64,000 nucleotides of DNA from Gnetum montanum (lineage: Eukaryota > Streptophyta > Gnetopsida > Gnetales > Gnetaceae). Of this stretch, positions 33,061 through 44,329 are shown one piece after another; the first letter of the stretch is position 1; each line of letters starts with the position of its first letter. Location of the stretch: assembly GCA_015680685.1 (NCBI GenBank), contig MNCI01022060.1, positions 194,909-258,908 of the forward strand, written 5' to 3'. Made by a program: the position numbers and the translations under genes. The notes beneath the pieces were generated by a model, which was not told the DNA's origin, did no database searches, and worked only from the letters and a program-made list of their open reading frames with translations.

Positions 33061-35520
33061 TATTTAAAATGCATTTTTTTGACCTTTGATAAGTCAAAGG
33101 GCCTCCTTCGCATGATCAAACTCTCATCATGCTAGTTGTTTGACATGACCATTAATAGATGTTTTCATGGATCATTTTTTGTAAATTTATCTTCATTGTT
33201 GTTATTGTTGGTTCTAGCCCTAGCTTGAGTGTTGGGGGTTTCCTCTTGAACCCCCACCTCTGAGCCTTGGTAGATGTTAACATAGTTAACTAAGGGCAAC
33301 AACACATTGTCATAATGGATCATAATTTTTCCACCCTTGTATGGAAAGTGAATCTCTTGATGTATAGGTGATGAAACTACATTAAGCTTAGCCAACCATG
33401 ATCTCCTTAGGATAAATTTAAAACTAGATTTCTATTCAACTACAAGGAAATTAGTAGATATGGAAAACTATTCTCTGGCTATCAAATCCAAGCAGATAGA
33501 AACTCACATTATTACTCATGATCCATTGAATGATTTGAGTGCTAAGGTAGTGGTCACTTGGATATTTTTGGTTAAGCCTAACTTGTTAACAATGGAATAT
33601 GGTATCACATTAGTGGTTGTTCCATCATCTACATGAACATGAAAAACCTTGTATCTTCCAACATGTTTGGTGATAAGAAGAGGAGAAAATAGCACGTCTC
33701 TATTACTAGAGTCAATCCTCACTTCAGTGTCATAGAAGTTGAGCATGGGTTGATGCCCATTTTCCTTAAGTGAAGCCTGTTCAATGATAGAGTGAACTGA
33801 CTCTCTATTGGTAGGAATGTCTCTACTCATAGGGATGGAGGTTAAAACTTGAGCTAGAGCATTCCTATATTTAGGAGAGGTCATGACCAAGTCATACAAG
33901 TTTGGTGATGTGTTCTTTTATTTTAATGATTGTTTGGCTTGTTCCATTGTTGTAAGGAAGCTCTTTCCCTTAGCACCTTATGTTTCATCCTTAGTGGTTC
34001 TAACCTCCTCCACCCTTCCTAGAGTTTGTAGCTTAGGTTTTAGTTTATGTGCTTTAGGTCCCTTGTCCATGGGTGTAGTTGGTCTTGGTGTTTGTTGTTC
34101 CAAAGCCTTTTGTCATTAGTTACCTTTAGTGGACCTTGTTGTTGATTTGGTAATAGGTTATTTTTGTCATCATTGGAATGAAGGTTTCTTGCTAACCTTT
34201 TAATTGTGGGTCACTATATGTGGGCTTTGGTCATGGGTTATTATGGTCTTACATGTTGAAGATGGAGGAACTCGGATAACAAATGGTTCCTTAGGTTTTG
34301 GAGGATTGGATTGGAAAATTGTTGATTGCATTATGATGAATGGATCTTTTGGCTTTGTTTTTTGGGCTCATGGGGATATTGTAATGACAAACGGTTTCCT
34401 AGGAGGATTATACTATTTGCTTTTTCTAAATGAGGCCATTGTATAAGAGTTGTTGTTGGCTCTTGAAGAGTTAGGATTACTCACTACCAACTCTCTATGG
34501 TTTATCATCTTCTATAGATCATCCTTTAATGCTAGATAAAAATTGATGTCATGACCAACCATTTAATGATAATGAAAAAACCTATCTAGTCTAAAGTACC
34601 TTGGTAGCTTAGGATTATCTTTGGTAGCTATCATTGGATCTCTAGTTATGTCAGAAAAATGATATTGCCTCTTATGAGCCTCTTTAGACAATTTCTTATG
34701 TTGTATATGGTCATCTTTAAGAAACTATTATTGAAGCTTAGAGAGCTTCATAGCAACCTAGTGTATTGAGACCTATCCTTATGGCAAAAGATTAGCCTTG
34801 GTTGATTTGGGATGTAGGAAGTGGATGGTTGCAATGAGTCAAGGGATGTATTGTATGGTGGTGATCTCCTCCTCTTTCCTTGTTTTGTCTCTTTTTCTAT
34901 TGCAACCATAGTTCTATGTTATTTCTTAGTCCTATCCCTATCTCTATTTGCATGTTTGTTTTTATAGGGAACATAGGCCGGATTGTTGCTTGCTTCATCT
35001 GCCTCCTTAATGTTCTTGATTTGTGAGAAGGCTTGGCTTAATGACTGAGGCTCTAGGTAGTACAACTTTAACTTGATAAATTCATTTACTACTCCCTTGT
35101 ATATGGCCAAGAGATGAGTTATAGCAATAGGATTTTGAATCTTGTTAAGTATTGAGTTCCACCTTTGAATGAATCTTTTGACTAGTTCAAGTGACTCCTA
35201 CCTCACCTTTATCAATTGATCTAATGTGGCATCTAGCTTCAAGTTGTATTTAAATAAGCTAAAAAATTGGTTGATTAGGTCCTCAAGGAAAGAGATAAAA
35301 CCCCTAGGTAAGGTTTGATACCAATCTAAAGCCTTTCCCTTGAGGGACATGGGAAAAATTATCATTATCATATGAGACCAAGCTTGTAAAAAGAGGCACT
35401 CAGATCAAAAGGTTACTATATGTGCATTAGGATCCCCTTTACCATTTTATTTAGTGAAGTTTAGAATAGGCAAGCCTATAGGCAAGGTTACTTAAGGCAT
35501 CAAAATAGAGATAGTTGATG
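33061..35520 (-). pseudogene. Element H: Tat-like gag-protease remnant
   Basis: On the minus strand this is a relative of the gag-protease of F. Gag pieces: 34919-35110 (FIKLKLYYLEPQSLSQAFSQ) and the HY-x2-VGH-x-I-N-F-Y segment near 34550-34620. Protease: 33516-33899 starts MYDLVMTSPKYRNALAQVL and has VDDGTTTNVIPYS, keeping the Gly that F has lost; 33165-33395 continues with SSPIHQEIHFPYKGG. Stops separate the pieces, and 33900-34900 includes a Thr/Pro-rich linker. No RT, RNase H or integrase follows: the next DNA downstream is repeat G1. Confidence 0.72.
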
Positions 35521-36647
35521 TTGTTTTGGCCTTATGCTACTCTTGACAACAATAGAGAAATTAAGTATTTAATATAATTAACAATGGAAAGCTAAAGTTT
35601 AAAATAGCCTATGGTTGATAAGTATCTATTTCTAGCATGCCATACATGTCTTGAACCCATGTATCCACTACTAGATTTTAAAAATAATTTTCTTCTTAAG
35701 ATAAATATACATAAGTTTATTTTTAAAGATTTTAAATGTAACAAAACATAGCCATTTTCTACTAATTTCCTAACATAAGAAATATATTTTTTTATGTAAA
35801 CCATAATTTCCAAATTTTTGAACTTAAATAATTAAATTTCACTAGTAGTGTTACATTACAAATAAGATGACATCAAAAATATCCAATCATTAGTTATGTT
35901 AGCTGTTTTTGCTCAAAATCAAAAGATAGAAGGTTAAACATATTATCTTCTTATGTAACATAAAAAACATAAGCAATAAATTATGTGAACATTGTGAGAA
36001 GAAGTATACAAGAAAAGTATAGAAATTAAAGAGAACAATAATTCAAAAAGATGCTAAGGTAATGCAATACTAAATACCATATCTAGACATATTTATGAAT
36101 CCAATTTAAGTTACATAGGTAACCTCATCATTCATGATAAGTAAAAGAGTAAAGTAAAGAGTTTATGTGAATGTGAGTTTTTAAAAAATTAATGAGGATC
36201 TAAAATATGACACAAAAAAGCAATTAGAGTTAAATTATGGAAAAGTGTCTCATTATGAGTTGAGAGTATTGTAATTCAATGATTACAAGTTGCATAATTG
36301 GTGGGAAAATTATTCATAAAAGAACAAACCATTTAAGAGGTGTTACTTTAAAAGAACAAACCATTTAAGAGGTGTTACTTTAAAAGAACAAACCATTTAA
36401 GAGGTGTTACTTTAAAAGAACAAACCATTTAAGAGATGTAAGGACTAGTATCACATGTAAGACTAACTAGAAAAATCTCATAAATTGCTAAAACAATAAA
36501 AAATGAGTTATGAATTGGTGTAAAGATTATGAATAAGATTATTGGATTTGTAATTGTTAAAGACTTAACTTTTTGTGTTAAGATTTATAAGTAGAGTTGT
36601 TTATGAGACATAAAACTAATTTCAAGCCTACTATTAGAGCTTAAGTG
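35521..36647. other. AT-rich DNA of unknown origin between H and the LTR of C
   Basis: No domain is recognised on either strand and nothing similar was noticed elsewhere in the window. It may include the leader and LTR of H. Its only clear structure is the 32-bp tandem repeat at 36318-36437. Confidence 0.4.
36318..36437. repeat. 32-bp tandem repeat, about 3.7 copies
   Basis: The unit begins AAAAGAACAAACCATTTAAG and ends AGGTGTTACTTT. Copies at 36318-36349, 36350-36381 and 36382-36413 look identical; a partial fourth ends in AGATG. This suggests recent slippage. Confidence 0.9.
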
Positions 36648-37217
36648 GAGGAGGTTCACTTCCAAATAAATCACCTTCAAACACTAAATCCATATATTAT
36701 GTAAAAACAAAATTATTTGCTAGAAAACAAGAAAAATAGCTATCTTCAATTAATGCAATTAGAAAATTACAATAGGGTTCCCACAAGCCACAAACATCCA
36801 AAACCTATCACACTCAAATGATATTGTAGAGCATGAGACTCTACAACCACACAATGGCTATTCTCAATATAAGACACAACTAATTAAAATCTCTTCCACA
36901 CCCTAGGACTAAGATCTTTAACTCAAAAGTGAGATACAAGAGAATAGAATACATAGGCCAACACACCACAAGTTGATCTTGGAGCTGCAATCACCAATTG
37001 CACTCACTTAATGTGCTCACCCACTATCTCTTACTCAACTCTTGACTCTCAAGAGCATTTTCTCTCTCACATCATGATATCGACAATGATGAATACCTCA
37101 ATATTTATGTCAAATAGAAGATAAGAACAATAGAAACCTTTCCTTAGCTCATTTTGATATTTTTTAGATGTTTTCCAAGTCTTCTCACCTTCTTATCAGT
37201 TGTTGTTATCTTTTTTA
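36648..37217 (-). repeat. Part of the 5' LTR of element C (cut at 37217)
   Basis: It aligns with the LTR of D at about 53871-54434 (for example CCAAATAAATCACCTTCAAA and GTTGATCTTGGAG). It ends abruptly in ATCTTTTTTAGATG, where the 5' LTR of B takes over. In D the same LTR continues past this point. C and D are minus-strand elements, so this is the promoter side of C. Confidence 0.78.
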
Positions 37218-37958
37218 GATGCAATGTCTAGTCTTGCCTATGAATGTGCACAAACCAATAGCATTTATGACATCTAATCATTAGATGCTAGTTGAACTCT
37301 TGAATTTTTGTCTTTCTAGAGTTAAAATATTTTCTAAGTGCTTGTAGTAAGTGTTGAGATGTGTACAAAGTTTTATTCAAGCACTAATGTACCTAATTAC
37401 CTTGGTGTGAATGACAATAAAAATGAGCTTTCTTGATAAACCTTGCAATACTTGGTCTCAACTTAATGTTTACTTTATGTATTTATTATTCATGCAATTT
37501 ACTTTAATTATTTTAAGTAATTAATTCATACAATTAATTAATGCACATAAGTAAGACCACTTCAAGCATACATTAATGCTTGGTAATCCCAGTAGTTCCT
37601 AACACTTGGTAATCTAGTAGCATTGCAACATGTTCAGGATTTGTATGGAAAGTGGGAACAAATGCTTATGTTAAGATTAGCTAGTTATTATATTACTTAA
37701 ACAATTAATTAATTTATCTTTATCACTTAGGTGAATTAAATAAAAAACATAAAATAATAAAAATCATATGCCTCAGTTACACTTAATCATACTTTTGCAA
37801 TTCACAAGTGAAACTACAAAGAAAATGATCACATCCATTAAATTCACTACCTAGACCCAATGAACTTAGAGAGCTAAAGTCTATGGAATTTAACTAGATC
37901 ACTTAGTGAATGATAGTGATTCATATGATTGAGTGTAGGGATTGCTTTTTGCTCATCA
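37218..37958 (+). repeat. 5' LTR of element B, 5'-truncated
   Basis: It begins inside U3 at a base equal to about 6355 in A (GATGCAATGTC) and ends GCTCATCA. It shares the AAAAATGAG and ATGTATTTATT variants with the 5' LTR of A, against both 3' LTRs. Confidence 0.88.
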
Positions 37959-37977
37959 TTGGTGTCATTACTAGGGA
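37959..37977 (+). promoter_or_regulatory. Primer binding site of element B
   Basis: TTGGTGTCATTACTAGGGA, two transitions from the site of A. Confidence 0.68.
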
Positions 37978-38119
37978 TTTTAGTTAGCTACATCAACGAT
38001 TCAGGAAGTTAGTGAAATTACATAATTATTTTGTTATGAAACTAAAAGAAAAATGATTAGAATAACTAAGTATATAACAAGCACACTATTTTTCAAGATT
38101 TAATAGAGCTTCTTCTTGT

Positions 38120-40065
38120 AGGGAAAATTCCCCACTGCCATGTGAGCACACATCCAATTAGAGGCAGGAGGACCCACAAGTTCATATGCCCCAACAATGT
38201 AGAGTTACCTACATGCATCTAGATCCTTAAACCTTAGATCTTATCTTCATCTTACACCAGGATGAGCAAATGTGGTAGAGGGACATGGAGGGAAATATCA
38301 TGTTGCCATCTGATCACTTGGTTTTGGTGATGTTGCTTCACAATCTCACAAGAATGGGAATCATCAAATTTAATGCTAAATATGTTGTTTAGGATCATGT
38401 CTATAGGGATTATCATCGTATTGTAGCACAATACAAATGAGATCAGCAAATGGAAGCTCAGTATGAGGCTTCAAAGAGGAAGCAGTTCACAAACCCCTTA
38501 TGCCTATTAGGCCAAACAGAAGGGGAAGACCCCTTTTTAGGAGCTTCCCAATACACTAATTCTCCTTTCTTCCTCGATGAGGAAGCCCTTAATCAATGTC
38601 TAAAATCCACTATAGAAAACCCTAGTTTAGGGAAGAATGGGTCCCATGACCAAGAGGGCTTCAAAAAAGAGTGTCAAGGTAGGAATAATGACAAGAACTA
38701 CAACCATGACAAACACGGTGAATGTGGCCATGTCCAATGAAGGGGAGGTAGTAGAAACCACTCTAGTGTGGATCTCCTTCCTCTTTACCTTCTTCATCCT
38801 CATTCTCTTCCTTCTCAAACTTAGACTAAAGCCAAAAATGTAATAAAGAACATGATGGAGGTGACTAGTGGGATAGGGATGATCATAGGTCTTGCCAGAG
38901 TAATAGAGACATAGGGCATGGGCAATCAAGGGAGGTCCACCATCTTGAACGAAGGGATAGTAGAGGGAATTATAGATATCATGGCCATAGAGAACACCAT
39001 GACTATGATGAGCCTTTTCCTAAAACATGGAATATGCTCAACATTGCAAAGGTAGTGAGGATTCCAACAAGGCACTTGAAACATAGATGCATTAAATAGT
39101 TGGATATGAATAATATTCCTAAGTTTGAAGGGGGATACTGTTCAAATCTATAGAACCACCTTTAAGGATTTCATGATGCCTATTCCTTACAGAACATGAA
39201 AAATGAATGGAAAAAGTTAAAGTTATTTCCTAGAAGACTCATTAAAGAAGGTAAAAATTGGTACTAGTCCTTGGAGGTGGAATTAATCTGTTGATGACGT
39301 ATGATGCTAAAGCTTTTCAATGACAGGTATCAAACATACTCCCAAGTGTTTAACCTAAGAAAGAAGATCCAAGGTTGGAAATAAGAAACATATGAACCCT
39401 TGGATGTAGCCATGGGTAGGTACTATTCTCTCTTACATTGATGCCCTATCCATGATGATTCTCAAAAGGAGTAGCTCTACCATATCATAAAAGGGCTTCA
39501 CATAGAAATGAGGAGAACCCTTGGGATCTATGCCCAAGAGAGACTATCATAACTAAGAGTCCATCAGATCCAAAGGTTGATTAAGCAAGTGGACAAAGAA
39601 GAAGGAAAGTTGAGGAAAAGTGAAAGTGTAGAAGAATATAATTGGGATCCTTCCATTTGCAAAAAGGAAGTCTAGTTTTATGACAACCAAGAGGAGGTAC
39701 CGCTTAATTAAGTGGTGCAACATAAGACCTTACCAATGCAAAAATCTATTTCTAAAATATTTTCCAAGGTAGATAAAATGTAATATTCTTTGAATGAGAA
39801 GATCCAAACTACCCTTAGAATTGTAGAAGAGTCCAAAGAGCAAGGTAGTAATCATGATCGAAGGAGAACGAAGGAAGCTAAATGTGCCCATCAAAGGGGT
39901 AAGGGCAAAGTTGTTGTTGTTGAAGAGGTTGTGAATTCTAAAAAAAATGATGATGGTGGATGTGACATCTCCCAATACAATCATCCTAAGGGATGTTACC
40001 CCATTATATCTCACATGCAAGAGTCTTGGGTGTACAAACTAAATCCTAGATTGGAAAAAAGATGA
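38120..40065 (+). pseudogene. Element B gag remnant
   Basis: Better preserved than in A. The open piece 38450-38740 (96 codons) starts MEAQYEASKRKQF and runs through an acidic and then Asn/Asp/His-rich stretch. The capsid-like core at 39120-39340 has NWY and LKLFNDRYQ with stops. A Lys/Glu-rich tail is open at 39790-40065 (91 codons, VVVVEEVVNSKKNDDGGC). I see no CCHC zinc knuckle. Confidence 0.7.
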
Positions 40066-41340
40066 GCATCCAAGAGGTTGCCTTATTATCATGGAAACTA
40101 TAGGTAGTTCCACAAACAAGCTTATTATCCAAGTGGAGGTCCATGTCAACCTCATGAGTAGTACCAATAATGGTAGCACCTATAGTTATAGGGGATTCTA
40201 CCAACAAGGTAATAGTACCCTTACTAGTAGCTAGATCCATATGGGTACTATTTCAGTAACCCATGTCTCCATGTAACTCTTCCAACCACATATTCTTTCA
40301 ACACCACTACTACCCTCTTCAGTACTAAAAAGCTCAATATCTAAGAGGGAAATTCTTATTTCTACATTATCCTCCTCATTCTTTCTCACTTATACCTCTG
40401 ACCTCAACTCAATTATCACTACTTGTATCCATGTAGGATGAAATTCCAGCCTAGCTACAGAAAAGAAATGCCACAGTTGGCTTCCTAGTTAAGTGGTTTA
40501 AACAATAAACTTTGAAAAAGACCATTCTTCCAAAGCAAAAATCCTACCATGCCATCACAGAAACCTATGGTTAGTAGCCCTGATTCTCTTTCATCCTCTA
40601 TAACACCATTCAAGATCCATTCAAAAAAAAAAATGCCTCTAAAGGTTCATATTCTAATTTTAACCCATGTATTCATAGATTGGATAAAGGCCAGCCATCT
40701 TCCTAGGAAGAGATCTAATCCTAGGAGTCCTCCAATCTACCTACAAATTATTGGGAATGAGTCATGCAAGGCTCTTCTAGACTTAAGTTCTTATGTAAAT
40801 TTAATTTTCCATGAAATGTATAAATCTTGGAACGTACCTCCTCTTAAGAAGAGTGCCATTCATCTAGAGTTGGAAGATCTGTCCATCACCGTTTTGTTGA
40901 GATTGGTAAAGGACATTATGACCACTATCTATGGGTGGTCATATCTTGTTGATTTTTTAGTGATCAAAGTAAATAACTACAAGGGAAAATTTGCAATCAT
41001 CATGGGAAGGGCTTGGCTAAGTAAAATTGATGTGTGGTTGGGCATTAGAGACCTTTGATTGGAAATTTCCAAGGAAAATGATTTTGAAAAAAATTAAGAG
41101 GAAGTATATTCCATGCATCACATATAGTGACATAGGATGTCACTACATGTAAAAATTATGATATGTAAAAAGTACAATAATCATGTAAGAATTATGTAGA
41201 TGTCTCTAAAATTCAAAGGTTCTTATACATAACAACCAAAAAATAGGAGGGCATATAGTGGCTAACATCTAAACTTGAGAGTACCTTAACTTTGTGCATG
41301 AAATACAATAAGAGCATAACAAGTGCCTACATTAAAGGCA
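40066..41340 (+). pseudogene. Element B aspartic-protease region
   Basis: The longest open stretch of this copy, 40549-41058 (169 codons), covers the protease: LLDLSSYVNLIFHEMYKS at the active site (Gly of the triad lost, second residue Leu), LVKDIMTTIYGWS, and IIMGRAWLSKIDVWLG at the C-terminal signature. Compared with A (DSSS) the active site differs, so each copy decayed independently. 41060-41340 is a linker with stops. Confidence 0.7.
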
Positions 41341-42290
41341 TGGACAAAATGGAGTAGATCCATTGCTAACTATCTGATGAACCTAATGACACTAATTGGG
41401 AAGAGTTGGAAATCCCCAAGAGCTTCAAATAGGAGCCCTTAGAGTTGAAAACTCTATCAAATGAAATAGAATATGCTTTTCTAAATAATGAAAAGTTGGT
41501 CATTATCAGTGCCAACCTTTCTCCTATGCAAAAATAAGAACTATTGGAGATTGTTGACAAATTTCCAACAACCTTTGCTTGGTCATATCAAGAGTTGATT
41601 GAAATTGATCCATGGATATTCCATCACTACATCTACATAGATGCCTCCATCAAGCCAAAGAGGTAGCCATAGTAGTGATTGAATCCCATATTGAAGCAGA
41701 TCATCAAAGATAAGACTAAAAAACTCCTCAAGCCTAGGTTGATCTACCCTATTATAGAGAGTGAGTGGGTTAGCACACTCATTATAGTTCCAAAGAAAGA
41801 TGAAAAATGGAGGGTCTATATCAATTTCAAGGTGTTGAACATGACAACATACAAGGAAAACTTTCCATATTCATTTGTGGACTAGGTGTTGGACACCATT
41901 TCTATGAATTACTATTATAGCTTTATGTATGGTTATAGTAGCTATAACCAAATCTAGATTACACCTAAATATTAGGCCAAAACAACATTCACACATCCCT
42001 AGGGAACTTTTTCATATAGAAAGATGCAATTTAGTCTATGAAATGCCCCTACAATCTTCCAATGCCTTGTCGTCTTCATCTTCCAACACAAATCTATAGT
42101 GGGATAGAGGTCTTCATAGATGATTTCTCTACCTATGGAGCTACATTTGAGAAATCCCTAGGCTATCTTGAGTAAGTGCTAAAAAGATGCATGGAGATGA
42201 ACCTTAGGCTTAACTAGTAGAAACACCATCTAATGGTCTAGGAGGGAATTTTTTGAAGGCACAAAATATCATAAAAAGGGAATGAGGTGG
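41341..42290 (+). pseudogene. Element B reverse transcriptase
   Basis: The linker (TNWEELEIPKSF, near 41390-41430) leads to RT. The piece 41679-41885 has IIESEWVSTLIIVPKKDEKWRVY, the fingers entry that A lacks. The palm follows with stops; the catalytic box near 42111-42140 reads FIDDFSTYG, with both aspartates present. The segment 41214-41926 has no counterpart in A. Confidence 0.83.
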
Positions 42291-42950
42291 ACCTTGAAAA
42301 AATAAGGATCATCCAAGTAATTACCCAACAACTAGAAACCATCAAAGACATGTGGTCATTTCTTGGCTACATTGGCTACTACCAATGCTTCATCAAGAAT
42401 TTCTCTAAGATTGCCAAACTATTGATGGAGCTGACAAATAAGGGTGCTTTGTTTGTCTAGACTAAGAAATGCAAATGTGCATTCCAAAAAATCAAGTAAA
42501 AGCTCATAGAAACTCTAATTCTATGAGCAGCTAATTGGTCTAGGTCCTTTTACATCATGATAAATGTATCTAATTATGTCTTGGAAACCATGCTTACTTA
42601 CTTGGATGATCAAAAATATCCTTACTACATCCATTGGATGAGCAAAAGTATTGTGGGTACGTAGTTGAACTACATCATAATAGAGAAAGAACTGATGGCA
42701 ATGGTATTTACCTTGGAAAAGTTTAGTACTATGTACTTGGATACAAGGTGCTTATGCACACAGATCATAGTGCAATCTAGTTCTTGATGAATAAGGCAAT
42801 GGTGAGTCCCTATATCATATGGTGGTTGATGATCTTGCAAAAATTCAATCTTTCTATGATAGATCAAAAAAGTACTAAGAACAAGGTTTTTGATCACTTA
42901 TATTGGTTAAGATGGGATAATAAAGAGGAGGAGAGCCCACTTTCAGATTA
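42291..42950 (+). pseudogene. Element B RT connection and RNase H remnant
   Basis: FLGYIGYYQCFI (about 42358-42395) and the LMELTNKGALF stretch mark the connection. RNase H runs to LYWLRWDN at about 42900-42922. TAG codons are frequent, and the Asp of VATD-like motifs cannot be confirmed. Confidence 0.75.
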
Positions 42951-44300
42951 GTTTCCTAATGAACTCCTCTTTAGTGCCCACTAAACCCAACTGATGGCAT
43001 TATCACCTACCTTCTCACTTAATAGATGTCATAGAAATTGGATAGCAAGAAGAAACAATATATTTTTCACTAGGTCAAATGCTTTATGGAAATCAATGGA
43101 CACCTTTACAAGATGTGTGTCGATGGCCTAGTTTGATGGTGCGTACCTAATGCTTATTGACTATGCATGCTCCAAGATGCTCAGAAGGGCCCTTTTAGGG
43201 GCCATTATGTTGAGATATGCATGGTAATTAGGATCCTCATGATTGAGCATTATTCGCCAACACTTTCAAGGATTCTTCCCACTTCATCCACTCCTATGAA
43301 CACTACCAACATGATGGTGGAATGACCACATGTATGGAGGGAGTTCAATAGTGGATCCAACCACTAGATCCCTTTGATATCTAGGGCATTAAATTCATGG
43401 GTCCCATCACATCCATATCTAATTAAAATACATATATTATTGTAGCTATTGACTATTGCACAAAATGGATGAAAGTTGCAGTTGTCATTGATTACACATC
43501 TTCTATGACTGTTTAGTTTTTACAACAAAATCTTGTAAATAGGTTTGGGATACCATGTTAACTTATTTCCTATAGTAGAAATTTTTGTACAAGCATCATC
43601 TTTTGCAAGATCATGCAAATCTTGGGGATAGAACATAAATTAACAAGACCCTCCTATTGCCAACCTAATGGTCAAGTAGAGGTTACCAATAGGGAGATAA
43701 CAAAATACTAACAAGAACCATTAGTAAATATAGGAGGGACTAGAGCATGAAACTTAACGATGCCATTTGGGCCTACCACTCCACTTGGAAACTTCATATT
43801 GACTACTCTCCTTATGAGCTAGTGTACAAAAAGCTCCCAACTCTTCCCATCCAAGTAGAGCTTTGTATACTTTCAACATCTTGTGACATTAGGCTTGACC
43901 TAAGTCTAGCACAAAAAGAAAAATTAATGAATATCAACCTATTAGATGAGAACTAATTTGTGACCCTATCATCTAATAAAGTGCACAAGGAATTCAATAA
44001 ACAATGACATGACCTTAGTATCAAGAAAGTAAATTTTCAAACTAGAGATAGGGTCCTATATTAGAATCCAACACATGTGCCACAATGAACTAAGTTTCAA
44101 ATGTTGTGGAGGGGCCTTACATTATCTACAAAACCTTTCCTTTTGAGGTCATGTTAAATACAAAATTGAGAGCCTAAATAAAATGTTGTTGGTCAACATT
44201 GAACTAATAAATCCTTTCCATGAACCTAAGAGAGCTAGTGACCAAAACACCTCAAGAGATGAACATACATGCTCAATTTTTTAGATCTCCTCATCCCAAC
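42951..44300 (+). pseudogene. Element B integrase remnant
   Basis: The zinc-binding part (43180-43320) and core (43360-43700) are present. The first catalytic residue, before FMGP near 43393, reads Lys instead of Asp; the second has been lost in an ISYSRN stretch; NGQVEVTN keeps the Glu. The open piece 43747-43956 (MKLNDAIWAYHSTWKLHIDY) covers the end of the core and the following linker. A small gap of roughly 25 bp relative to A lies near 42975. It ends at the internal polypurine-like tract. Confidence 0.78.
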
Positions 44301-44319
44301 TTAGTCATGGGGGAGATGG
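44301..44319 (+). promoter_or_regulatory. Internal polypurine-like tract at the end of pol (element B)
   Basis: TTAGTCATGGGGGAGATGG, identical over its length to the copy in E at 3158-3176. Confidence 0.5.
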
Positions 44320-44329
44320 GCATTCATAC

